Assembly: GCA_030706455.1 (NCBI GenBank)
Contig: JAUZOL010000001.1
Location: forward strand, 1 to 64,000
Direction: 5' to 3'
DNA length: 64,000 bases
DNA from: Bacteroidota bacterium
GTDB lineage: Bacteria; Bacteroidota; Bacteroidia; Bacteroidales; Paludibacteraceae
A program made the position numbers and the translations under genes. This document shows positions 1 through 6,455 of the stretch, piece by piece. The first letter of the stretch is position 1, and each line of letters starts with the position of its first letter. Under the pieces are notes generated by a model. It was not told where the DNA came from. It was given only the letters and a program-made list of their open reading frames with translations, and made no database searches.

Positions 1-64
1 ACCTGTAGGCACTCTCGTTTCCCTCTTTCAGCTGGGTTATTATGAACTCTTCGTGTTCAATCAT
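1..64 (-). CDS. ECF-type RNA polymerase sigma factor, N-terminal fragment (cut by window edge)
   Basis: An ATG at 64-62 on the minus strand opens a frame that runs off the left edge and reads MIEHEEFIITQLKEGNESAYR. This matches the start of Bacteroidota ECF sigma factors, where region 2 begins with a short acidic stretch followed by a 'lxxGdexAf/yrxly' helix. Such proteins redirect RNA polymerase, often under control of an anti-sigma factor and a SusC-like transducer. Only 21 residues are visible, so the family call rests on this N-terminal pattern alone. A good promoter lies just upstream (-7 element at 106-113). Confidence 0.55.
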   Translation of the reverse strand, partial: MIEHEEFIITQLKEGNESAYR

Positions 65-105
65 GGGATCTTAAAAATACAAAAACACTCTTATTGGAAA
101 GCGCA

Positions 106-137
106 CAAAGATAATCTTTATAAACTCTAAAGACAAC
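106..137 (-). promoter_or_regulatory. Bacteroidota promoter for the ECF sigma factor
   Basis: Read on the minus strand, 113-106 is TATCTTTG, a full match to the TAnnTTTG -7 element. A GTTG at 137-134 sits about 20 bp upstream, where the -33 element is expected. The predicted transcript start is near 99-101, giving a leader of about 36 nt before the ATG at 64. Confidence 0.5.
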
Positions 138-197
138 CCCTGAAATTACATTTTCATTAAAAAAGAGCACCACAAAGTCCATTTTAGTCAAAATTAC

Positions 198-228
198 AAA
201 AAAAAGGAAGACCATTGAGCCTCCCTTT
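198..228 (-). terminator. Intrinsic terminator after the thiamine-binding-like gene
   Basis: On the minus strand AAAGGGAGG (228-220) pairs, with G-U pairs allowed, with the CTTCCTTTT stretch at about 209-201, and the hairpin runs into eight T residues. It lies 29 bp below the stop of the 257-550 gene and probably ends the 2735-257 gene group. Confidence 0.45.
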
Positions 229-256
229 CAGTTAAATTTTGACTATAAAAATACCG

Positions 257-550
257 CTATTTTGCCCTCACGGCTTCTATCTTGTGATTCATCTGCCCCG
301 TTTTTCCAGGCTTATTGTCAAACTTGGCTGTACAATAAATCCGGTCTGTAACAGTTTCAAGCAACGAATTGGCTTTGGCAAGCACGTCCAGACATTCTTC
401 CATGGTATCGCATTCCACAATAGTACCCATGGCTGTTAACTGACTTTGAAAAGGCAGTGCATCTACCATCTCCACCACCCGTTTCACATACTGACTTACA
501 TGCGCCCCTTTATCCATGGGGAACATGGCAAATTCCATTATTACTGACAT
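257..550 (-). CDS. MTH1187/YqgV-family thiamine-binding-like protein (UPF0045)
   Basis: A 97-residue protein matching the MTH1187/UPF0045 family, small ferredoxin-like alpha/beta proteins that bind thiamine or related pyrimidines and often form tetramers. Visible family marks are the N-terminal strand with 'FPMDKG..VS.YV..VV', the middle 'MGTIVECDTMEECLDVL', and the C-terminal 'YCTAKFDNKPGKTGQM..KI'. The length is normal for the family. There is no signal peptide, so it is cytosolic. It lies 12 bp below the SGNH hydrolase gene and is followed by a terminator. Its role in the cell is not established; thiamine binding or transport support is the family-based guess. Confidence 0.8.
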   Translation of the reverse strand: MSVIMEFAMFPMDKGAHVSQYVKRVVEMVDALPFQSQLTAMGTIVECDTMEECLDVLAKANSLLETVTDRIYCTAKFDNKPGKTGQMNHKIEAVRAK

Positions 551-562
551 AATCGTTCTTTT

Positions 563-1420
563 TTATTTTTCCACAAAGGTAGAGGGTAATGACAGCAATT
601 GATACTGAATGGTCTTTGCCAAACGATAATCGCCTGCCGCATTGGGATGCAAACGGTCGGTATCTGCATTATGGAAATATTGCGCTTGTGCATCTGCCAA
701 AGGATAAAGCCCACTCAGCGAATAGAGGTCTATCAACGGTACAGCCCAATAGGAAGCTGCCTGTTTCAGCACATCTATATAAGTATCGATATACAATCCG
801 AGTCCGTTGCAGTAATTTTCGTCGGGTTGCACGTTCTTCTCACCGAATTTGGCATATCCTCTGTGAATGGGGGTCATGATAACAATTTGCTGCTGTGGGT
901 AATTTGCCCTGAGATACGACATTACTTTGTTGATACGACCGCAAAAGGTGGTATCGTTAAAGACCGGTGTACGGTATTTCCGTGTCACCACATTACCATT
1001 ATGGTTGGTCTGCTTCGTGGTTTCGGTAAAAAACTGGCCGATCGGGGTGTTGTGATTATAATCATTAGTTCCCGCGAAAATAAGAATGGCATCCACGCCG
1101 TTACCTTTCTCTTCGTGCAGTTTCAGAGCCTGCCGGTAAATGCCGTCCCACATATTGCCGCTAATGCCGTAAACCGACGGTTCCACGCCCAACAATTCGC
1201 TGAGGTATTCCCAGTAAACGCAGGTAGTACCCACCCGGCGTTTATCGGTCATCGAGTCGCCCAGATAAGCCACCCGTTTACCCTGCCACTGAGAATGAAG
1301 CGTTTTTTCACTATCGGCCACCACCACTTTTGGGGCATCCTTCGGCGCCGTTTGCTGTGCCGACACGTTCACGCCTGCCATCAACACAACAACACAGGCA
1401 CTTACAATTGTTTTTTTCAT
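563..1420 (-). CDS. Secreted SGNH/GDSL-type hydrolase (esterase/lipase fold)
   Basis: A 285-residue exported SGNH hydrolase. The start is set at the ATG at 1420, which gives MKKTIVSACVVVLMAGVNVS followed by AQQ, a clean signal peptide. An in-frame ATG at 1468 would add 16 residues ahead of it. Block I is 'VAYLGDSMTD' with the nucleophile near Ser56, block III is 'FAGTNDY' near 116-121, and block V is 'DRLHP' with Asp255 and His258. These proteins are carbohydrate or lipid esterases in the periplasm or at the surface; the substrate cannot be told. It lies between the HAD phosphatase gene and the thiamine-binding-like gene, probably co-transcribed with both. Confidence 0.8.
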   Translation of the reverse strand: MKKTIVSACVVVLMAGVNVSAQQTAPKDAPKVVVADSEKTLHSQWQGKRVAYLGDSMTDKRRVGTTCVYWEYLSELLGVEPSVYGISGNMWDGIYRQALKLHEEKGNGVDAILIFAGTNDYNHNTPIGQFFTETTKQTNHNGNVVTRKYRTPVFNDTTFCGRINKVMSYLRANYPQQQIVIMTPIHRGYAKFGEKNVQPDENYCNGLGLYIDTYIDVLKQAASYWAVPLIDLYSLSGLYPLADAQAQYFHNADTDRLHPNAAGDYRLAKTIQYQLLSLPSTFVEK

Positions 1421-1527
1421 ATCAATCAAATATCCAATTATATATACCACCAGACTCAACTGATCCAAAATCAGTTTTTAATCAATCTTTTCGCCTCTAA
1501 CTATAAACATCTTACGTCGATAGCACC

Positions 1528-2178
1528 CTACCCGATCACCTCATCCAACCCTATCGCCAGCGAATCGACAATCTGATCGGCTTCCACCAACTTTTCTGCG
1601 GGAAAACTGGTTGTCAGCGCCAGACATCTGGCTCCTGCGGCTTTGGCGGCGGTCACCCCACTCACAGCATCTTCCACCACCAGGCATTCGTCGGGCGATA
1701 CCCCAACCTTCTCCGCTGCCAGTAGGTAAATATCCGGAAACGGCTTTTTACGTTCCACCTCTTCGCCGCTCACTATCGCATCGAACGTACCGGCAGGCAC
1801 GCCGATCTCCCGCAGGTTGATCTCAATCTTCACCCGATCGGCGCTACTGGCCACCGCCAGTTTCAGCCCGCGTTGACGGCATTGTTGTATAAAGGTTACG
1901 GTACCGGGCAGCGATTTCAGTTTGCCTTGTGTTATCTCACCGTAAATCTGGTAGGTGCGCGCCTTGTCGCGTTCTATCTCCACCTCGAAGCCATTGGTTC
2001 TGCCGATGCCTGCAATATAGCTGTTTTCGCCCATACCCACGAAAGGCAGGGCATCTTCGGGTTTCACCTGCACACCATGTTCGGCGAACATCATGCGGGC
2101 AGCTTCGAAAATATACTCTTCCGAATCCACCAACACTCCGTCCATATCGAACAGTATTGCTTTTATCTGTTTATTCAT
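1528..2178 (-). CDS. HAD-superfamily phosphatase, beta-phosphoglucomutase-like subfamily
   Basis: A 216-residue cytosolic HAD hydrolase. Motif I is 'ILFDMDGVLVDSE' with catalytic Asp11 and Asp13, followed by the small helical cap. Motif II is 'LAVASSAD', the motif III lysine is in 'VERKKPFPDIY', and motif IV is 'VVEDAVSGVTAAKAAG'. The 'DMDGVLVDSE' form and the cap type place it with beta-phosphoglucomutase and sugar-phosphate phosphatases. Whether it is a mutase or a phosphatase cannot be settled from sequence. It begins 41 bp below the acidic helical protein gene. Confidence 0.85.
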   Translation of the reverse strand: MNKQIKAILFDMDGVLVDSEEYIFEAARMMFAEHGVQVKPEDALPFVGMGENSYIAGIGRTNGFEVEIERDKARTYQIYGEITQGKLKSLPGTVTFIQQCRQRGLKLAVASSADRVKIEINLREIGVPAGTFDAIVSGEEVERKKPFPDIYLLAAEKVGVSPDECLVVEDAVSGVTAAKAAGARCLALTTSFPAEKLVEADQIVDSLAIGLDEVIG

Positions 2179-2219
2179 GTATCGTTTTCTGGTTTACACG
2201 TTGATGCAGGAAATTTGTT

Positions 2220-2735
2220 CTACTCGTCATCATCATCAGGAAAATCATACGTATCCCAGTCTGTATCATTGTTTTCGTCATCATCGTCATCGGGCACATC
2301 CACCCCGGGAGGATTAAACAATCCCCAGCGGTCAGCAATATAGTTGGTTTTATCAAAACCGGCTACCCATTCTACAAACAGCTTACGGAATTCCCGGATC
2401 TTTTCTCGCACCATCAGGTAGTATTCCGTATGCTCAAACCCATACATGCGCAACGAGTGAATGCTCACATACAAGCTCATAGCCGATTTTCGTATCAGGG
2501 TGGCACACTCCATGCGAATATCGTAAAAATCGCCTGCTTCAGCTCCGGCTATCTTTACACTTAGCATACAGGCATCGTCCAGCAATTGCCACTTCAGGCT
2601 ATTCAGCAATTCATTACCTTCATCTATCAACTCACAAATATCTCTCACCAAGTCGTGAATTTCCACTGCCTTTTGATACACCGGCATTCTCTCTAACCGT
2701 GCGTGCCTTCCTTCAAAATCATCATCGTCAAACAT
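2220..2735 (-). CDS. Helical protein of unknown function with a poly-acidic C-terminal tail
   Basis: A 171-residue protein with no signal peptide. Residues 15-125 look all-helical and begin 'MPVYQKAVEIHDLVRDICELID', recalling the small four-helix-bundle proteins related to the 23S rRNA intervening-sequence family; that relation is only suggestive. Residues 140-171 are almost pure Asp/Glu with a few Asn, Tyr, Trp and Pro, ending FPDDDDE, and the N-terminus also carries a DDDD run. Such tails suit binding to basic partners or metal ions. I cannot assign a function. It begins 9 bp below a possible broken mini-gene (2745-2879). Confidence 0.6.
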   Translation of the reverse strand: MFDDDDFEGRHARLERMPVYQKAVEIHDLVRDICELIDEGNELLNSLKWQLLDDACMLSVKIAGAEAGDFYDIRMECATLIRKSAMSLYVSIHSLRMYGFEHTEYYLMVREKIREFRKLFVEWVAGFDKTNYIADRWGLFNPPGVDVPDDDDDENNDTDWDTYDFPDDDDE

Positions 2736-2744
2736 AAAATTCGC

Positions 2745-2879
2745 TTATAATCTGTTCTTTTTGAAAGTTTCAGCCTGTTCAAAAATCTCCACATAGACTT
2801 CATCACGTTCTACAGGAGGATCCCATATTCAACCAACAACAAGATCAAACCAACTTTCAGAAATACTTTTTAATGCCAT
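2745..2879 (-). pseudogene. Possible 44-codon mini-gene broken by one TGA
   Basis: From an ATG at 2879 the minus strand reads MALKSISESWFDLVVG, then TGA, then in the same frame IWDPPVERDEVYVEIFEQ and nine more residues to a TAA at 2747-2745. The composition on both sides of the TGA looks like ordinary protein, and a TGG-to-TGA change would explain the break. It ends 9 bp before the start codon of the acidic helical protein gene. I recognise no family. It could equally be chance open sequence in a leader. A second tiny frame, MAKKSEQKEEILYGIKKYF, starts at 2916 and overlaps it. Confidence 0.25.
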
Positions 2880-2945
2880 AGAGGATTTCTTCTTTTTGTT
2901 CGCTCTTTTTGGCCATGTATACAATTTCTACTATTTTTCAACCTT

Positions 2946-2953
2946 CAAATCTA
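2946..2953 (-). promoter_or_regulatory. Candidate -7 promoter element for the 2735-257 gene group
   Basis: Minus-strand TAGATTTG matches TAnnTTTG. No convincing -33 element lies upstream, and a six-base match of this kind can arise by chance in AT-rich DNA. If real, the transcript starts near 2940 and carries the broken mini-gene and the helical-protein gene. Confidence 0.3.
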
Positions 2954-3446
2954 CAAATTCCCTTTGAAAACAGCCTCCTTTTTGTTAATTTTTTCAGGTC
3001 GCATTTTTGATAAATGAACCGCTTTGGCCTAAAGAAATACTCCTATCAGCACAATACTAAGAACAATCAGTGAAATTTGATTACACTTTTTCCACCGCAA
3101 GTCATACAATTGACACACCAATTTATCACATTAATTATCTACAAGCTTTTAACTGTTGCGTTAAGCACTACAAAGCAATAATTTACATTGTCAAAGTGTA
3201 GCTTTTCGAAACATCAACGAATGCATATTGTCGAATATAGAAACACACCATCAGCAAATACACGAATTTTGAACCAATCAATTCAATACAAAAAGGTATG
3301 TTTGTATAAGGTTACTCAATTTTTGTAACAACACCTTTTACATTGAAACGCCAATAATCAGAATATTGTCAGCAGGCTCGACAAAAGCGGACGCTCAACA
3401 AAGATGGATCGTAGAAAAAAACAGCGTACACTCCAAAATTAAATTG
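2954..3446. other. Non-coding stretch upstream of the HTH regulator
   Basis: AT-rich sequence with no frame that resembles a protein on either strand. A single TTGACAC half-site near 3110-3116 resembles those of the locus operators, but it has no partner 21 bp away. I see nothing else definable here. Confidence 0.4.
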
Positions 3447-3514
3447 TGATCAATTCAATTGGTCATAATTACGATTATTTATACGCATTATGATGAATAA
3501 GTTTATTAGTTTTG
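3447..3514 (+). promoter_or_regulatory. Candidate promoter and operator of the HTH regulator
   Basis: TAGTTTTG at 3507-3514 fits the TAnnTTTG -7 element and would give a leader of about 90 nt before the ATG at 3610. No -33 element is evident. About 42 bp upstream lies a near-perfect inverted repeat, TGATCAATT c AATTGGTCA (3447-3465, one mismatch), of the size bound by a dimeric HTH protein. It is a plausible autoregulatory site, by inference only. Confidence 0.35.
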
Positions 3515-3609
3515 CATAATGGTTTACCAAATGTGAAGTTTCCACACCAAAAGCTTCGACGATCATTCGCATACAAAAAGCTACAAATAAAGAGAAAAGA
3601 ATCGGACAC

Positions 3610-4584
3610 ATGAAAAATTCACTCAACAAACGACTTATATCTGCTATCGAAGAGTGTGTTCCCGAGGGACAAAGTACGGCATCTTTCCTTGCCGACATAT
3701 TGTCAACCGGCAAAGAAGCGGTTTACCGCCGATTAAGGGGTGATGTTTTGTTTTCGTTTGATGAAGTAGCCAAAATATCGCGCACCCTCAACCTATCGCT
3801 CGACAACATCGTGGGCGCCACTAACACTGACAAAGTACTGGTGGAATTAAGCATAAAAAAAAGTCCCGACCCGATCGAAAGCTTTAGACAAATGCTGCTC
3901 AACACAATTCACCGTCTTGAACGGATAAACTCACACTCCAATTCGGAATCAAGAATTGCTTTTAACATTCTGCCCTGGAGTTTTTATCTGAATTATGAGA
4001 ATCTGGCACGTTTCAGCCTTTACAAATGGATGTATCAGCGCAATATAAATTCCGACACGCTTCATTTTTCTGACTTTACTCTCCCTTCCGGTATCAAAGA
4101 ATGCAACCAAAAATACGTTTTTGCATTCCGGGAGATAAAACATTCCTGCGTTATTCTCGACTGGAGCGTTTTCCTTGCCTTTGTTAAAGAGATTGATTAT
4201 TTTGTACAACTGGGTCTCATTTCACGCCCTGATCTTTTGCTTATTCAGGGAGAACTTTTGGCATTACTAAGTGAAATTGAAGGCTTTGCAATTGCTGGCC
4301 GGTATAGCAACGGCAATGCCATATCCATCTACCTCTCCAATATTGAATTCGAGACTCCCTATGCACACCTAAAATCAGACAGTTACGAATTTTGCCACAT
4401 CCGCATATTTTCTATTAATGGTATTAATTCTGAAAACAGAGAAATATGTCAGGAGCAAAAACGCTGGATAGAAACTCTCAAACGCTATTCGACACTAATT
4501 ACACAAAGCGGAGAAATACAACGAGCTGAGTATTTCAAGACGCAGAGAGAACATATCAAAAGAATGAATAGCATTCCATCGTAA
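3610..4584 (+). CDS. Cro/C1-like HTH transcriptional regulator of a Bacteroidota-specific type
   Basis: A 324-residue cytosolic protein and the only plus-strand gene in the window. Residues about 20-68 form a helix-turn-helix with the pattern 'FLADILSTGKEAVYRRLRGDVLFSFDEVAKISRTLNLSLDNIVG', typical of lambda-repressor-like domains. The rest is a long, mainly helical region with no recognisable ligand-binding fold, a layout seen in many uncharacterised Bacteroidales regulators. It lies divergent to the four genes on its left and faces the carbohydrate locus across a stem-loop array. It is not of the AraC or hybrid two-component type that would fit the locus operators, so a link to the locus is unproven. 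Confidence 0.7.
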   Translation: MKNSLNKRLISAIEECVPEGQSTASFLADILSTGKEAVYRRLRGDVLFSFDEVAKISRTLNLSLDNIVGATNTDKVLVELSIKKSPDPIESFRQMLLNTIHRLERINSHSNSESRIAFNILPWSFYLNYENLARFSLYKWMYQRNINSDTLHFSDFTLPSGIKECNQKYVFAFREIKHSCVILDWSVFLAFVKEIDYFVQLGLISRPDLLLIQGELLALLSEIEGFAIAGRYSNGNAISIYLSNIEFETPYAHLKSDSYEFCHIRIFSINGINSENREICQEQKRWIETLKRYSTLITQSGEIQRAEYFKTQREHIKRMNSIPS

Positions 4585-4799
4585 TGATTATTCAACAGCA
4601 AATACATTTTGCGCTTTCAACACCCAATACTTCACAATCATTAGTGTAATTTTCTTCAAATGACAAATATTTATTTCAAGTTAGCGAAATAGAAAAAAAC
4701 GACAGCGTAATTTGTCGCAATTGACACCATCGGTTTGAAGCCTTCCAATTACCTTTGTGCCGTTGTGTTGGTTAGCAAGATAAAAGGCAAATAAACATT
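4585..4799. other. Spacer after the HTH regulator with possible promoter
   Basis: No protein frame. TACCTTTG at 4750-4757 on the plus strand fits the TAnnTTTG -7 element and would start a transcript near 4764 that runs into the stem-loop array. No -33 element sits at the right distance. Around 4700-4726 two GACA-containing half-sites lie 22 bp apart and loosely resemble the locus operator. Confidence 0.3.
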
Positions 4800-5055
4800 A
4801 CAAGAGAGATCAAGGCAAAGTCTCGCTTGTATGCAGAAAAACAAATAACACTTCAGTTGTAATGTTCGCCATGTAAATTAAGGCGGACGAATTTTGGAAA
4901 GAAAGGGGCGACGCGATGTCGCTCCTTCAGAATATAGCACAATGACAATCAACAACCAAAACGTTCCTGAATCAGAAACTTATTCAGAACAGTAATCTAA
5001 AGAGAAAATGAAGAGCCGTGGCCCGAAGTAATTTCTGGTCACGGTTTGTTTTTTG
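4800..5055 (+). ncRNA. Candidate structured small RNA ending in an intrinsic terminator
   Basis: Four strong stem-loops and a terminator follow one another without a protein gene: 4800-4809/4821-4830 (10 positions, one mismatch), 4863-4870/4882-4889 (8 bp with G-U pairs), 4903-4912/4918-4927 (10 bp, loop of 5), 4963-4972/4982-4990 (9 bp, one bulge), and 5013-5023/5037-5047 followed by a T-run. A TACCTTTG element at 4750-4757 could drive it. A 17-codon frame, MTINNQNVPESETYSEQ, at 4942-4995 falls inside and could be a leader peptide or chance. No known RNA family is recognised. Transcription is inferred, not shown. Confidence 0.35.
5013..5054 (+). terminator. Intrinsic terminator, plus strand
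   Basis: GAGCCGTGGCC (5013-5023) pairs over 11 bp with GGTCACGGTTT (5037-5047), G-U pairs included, around a 13-nt loop. It is followed by GTTTTTT. It would stop plus-strand transcription coming from the HTH regulator or from the candidate small RNA. Confidence 0.55.
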
Positions 5056-5063
5056 GAGGAATA

Positions 5064-5192
5064 ACACGATGACTTCGTGTCGGAGGCTGATATTTATCGC
5101 CAGCCCCAAATCCTCTCCGAAGAAGTGGCTATACTGACTACAACAAAGTAGCATGCGAGACTTACACCGGGAAACTCAACAATACCGTGTAA
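5064..5192. other. Continuation of the stem-loop array
   Basis: Three further inverted repeats without a coding frame: ACACGA/TCGTGT at 5064-5080; a nested pair with outer TCGGAG (5080-5085) and CTCCGA (5115-5120) and inner GGCTG/CAGCC; and TTACAC-GG/CCGTGTAA at 5162-5192 with one bulged base. They lie between the plus-strand terminator and the minus-strand terminator, so which strand is transcribed, if any, is unclear. Confidence 0.35.
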
Positions 5193-5200
5193 ACACAACA

Positions 5201-5228
5201 AAGGCCCCTGCATCGTCGCAGAGGCCTT
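5201..5228 (-). terminator. Terminator of TU1 (end of the carbohydrate locus)
   Basis: AAGGCC-CTGC and GCAG-GGCCTT form a 10-bp interrupted stem with a 6-nt loop. On the minus strand it is followed by the T-rich TGTTGTGTTT. It lies about 100 bp below the stop of the sugar kinase gene and closes the one-directional locus. Confidence 0.6.
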
Positions 5229-5326
5229 GTCTCATTAACCTATTAAAAACATGTACTCCTTCTTTAAAATAAAGAACAATTATATCTGTCTCAAACCGAC
5301 AGATTCTCAATATATAACATCAATTA

Positions 5327-6412
5327 TCAACGCTCTAAGTCATTAACAAAAAGCTGCATCTCTCTATAATTATCTTCTATTGACAACAATAGCTTGAATT
5401 GCGCCTTCGACCGTTGCAGATTATGCTCCGGATAATGAATCTTGTAATATACATCACCATTTAAATAGTCAGTCAGAAATCGCACCAACTGCATATAGGT
5501 CATCAACTTGGCTCCGAAGGGTAATAATCCGATCTCCACCGGAGTAAGAAACTTTGTAGCAACCTCAAGATAACCGGCTGTGTATGCACGGTAAATCTCC
5601 ATATTGAAACTAACCCGATCCAGCTCTTCGTCATCTTCTTTTCCCGTATTACCGGCTGTCCGCATAAAGTCACCAATATCGGAAACCACAAATCCCGGCA
5701 TCACAGTATCAAGATCAATCACGCAAAGGACATTGCCTTCTTTGTCAAAAAGCATATTGTTCACTTTAGTATCGCAGTGATTGATGCGCTTTGGCAATTT
5801 ACCTTCGCTAAATAAAACTTGGCAAATACACATTTCAGAAGCTCTTCGCTCTATCTCGTCGACTAAGTCTGCTACCTGTCCCAAACGATGAACCGGATCA
5901 GCAGCCACCGCTTCACGAAACTGCTTCAGCCGGAATTCCATATTGTGAAAATCAGGAATTGTCTCACCCAAAGGTTCGCCTGGTAAGTCGGACAGCAAGC
6001 GCTGAAACTCACCAAATGCCTGTCCCGCACAGTATGCACTTTCGGGAGAAACCACATCCAATGTATAGGAATCGGTTATCAACAGCATCATTCTCCAATA
6101 GTTTTCTCCATCGAAATGATAAAGCTTCCCATCTCTTGCCGGAACTATCGTCAACGTTTTTCTGTCAATGTCAGCTTCTTTGTTTTCAATCAATTTGGCG
6201 CGAATATGATCCGTAATCCGTTTTATATTATCCTGCAGCAGATCAACATCCTGAAAAATAGCGTGATTGATTTTCTGCAGCACGTATGCCGACATACCAT
6301 TTTCTATGTCAACCTTGAAGGTAGAATTAATATGCCCTTCACCCAAAGGCACTATTTGTCTGACTCCGCCTTCAACTTCGAAACTATCTACTATTTGATC
6401 TAATTCTGACAT
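5327..6412 (-). CDS. Aminoglycoside-phosphotransferase-fold sugar kinase (NahK-like)
   Basis: A 361-residue cytosolic kinase of the APH fold. The catalytic loop 'NHCDTKVNNMLFD' holds His212, Asp214 and Asn219, and the metal-binding motif is 'VIDLDTVMPG' (Asp233/Asp235). This arrangement is shared with bacterial N-acetylhexosamine 1-kinases (NahK) and related anomeric kinases. Bacteroides relatives are often labelled as mucin-desulfatase-like, a name not supported by the motifs. It has no signal peptide, unlike nearly all other locus products. It is the last gene of TU1, 43 bp below a GH3 gene, so it likely phosphorylates a sugar freed by the upstream enzymes. HexNAc, galactose or another hexose are all possible. 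Confidence 0.7.
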   Translation of the reverse strand: MSELDQIVDSFEVEGGVRQIVPLGEGHINSTFKVDIENGMSAYVLQKINHAIFQDVDLLQDNIKRITDHIRAKLIENKEADIDRKTLTIVPARDGKLYHFDGENYWRMMLLITDSYTLDVVSPESAYCAGQAFGEFQRLLSDLPGEPLGETIPDFHNMEFRLKQFREAVAADPVHRLGQVADLVDEIERRASEMCICQVLFSEGKLPKRINHCDTKVNNMLFDKEGNVLCVIDLDTVMPGFVVSDIGDFMRTAGNTGKEDDEELDRVSFNMEIYRAYTAGYLEVATKFLTPVEIGLLPFGAKLMTYMQLVRFLTDYLNGDVYYKIHYPEHNLQRSKAQFKLLLSIEDNYREMQLFVNDLER

Positions 6413-6455
6413 CTATTTTCTTTGATTTATTTTACTCAATCATTTGAATTACAAT

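Noticed and set aside
599-1576. Open frame of 325 codons on the plus strand
   Set aside because: Antisense to the SGNH hydrolase gene, whose catalytic blocks are intact; the plus-strand product shows no domain.
3111-3116. Single TGACAC near the HTH regulator considered as a fifth operator
   Set aside because: No partner half-site at 21 bp and no matching -7 element at the expected distance.
3450-3713. Minus-strand frame of 87 codons overlapping the start of the HTH regulator
   Set aside because: It overlaps the regulator's promoter region and HTH coding part in antisense and shows no protein family.
4903-4927. Strong short palindrome considered as a REP-type or mobile element
   Set aside because: Only one copy is seen in the window and no transposase or target-site duplication is near.
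5013-5048. Resemblance to group II intron domain V (starts GAGCCGT, ends ACGGTTT)
   Set aside because: The stem is continuous without the two-base bulge, the loop is not GNRA, the T-run fits a terminator, and no reverse transcriptase or other intron domains are nearby.
4800-5228. Stem-loop array considered as an integron cassette array or CRISPR
   Set aside because: The stems do not share sequence, there are no equal-length repeats and spacers, and no integrase or Cas gene is present.
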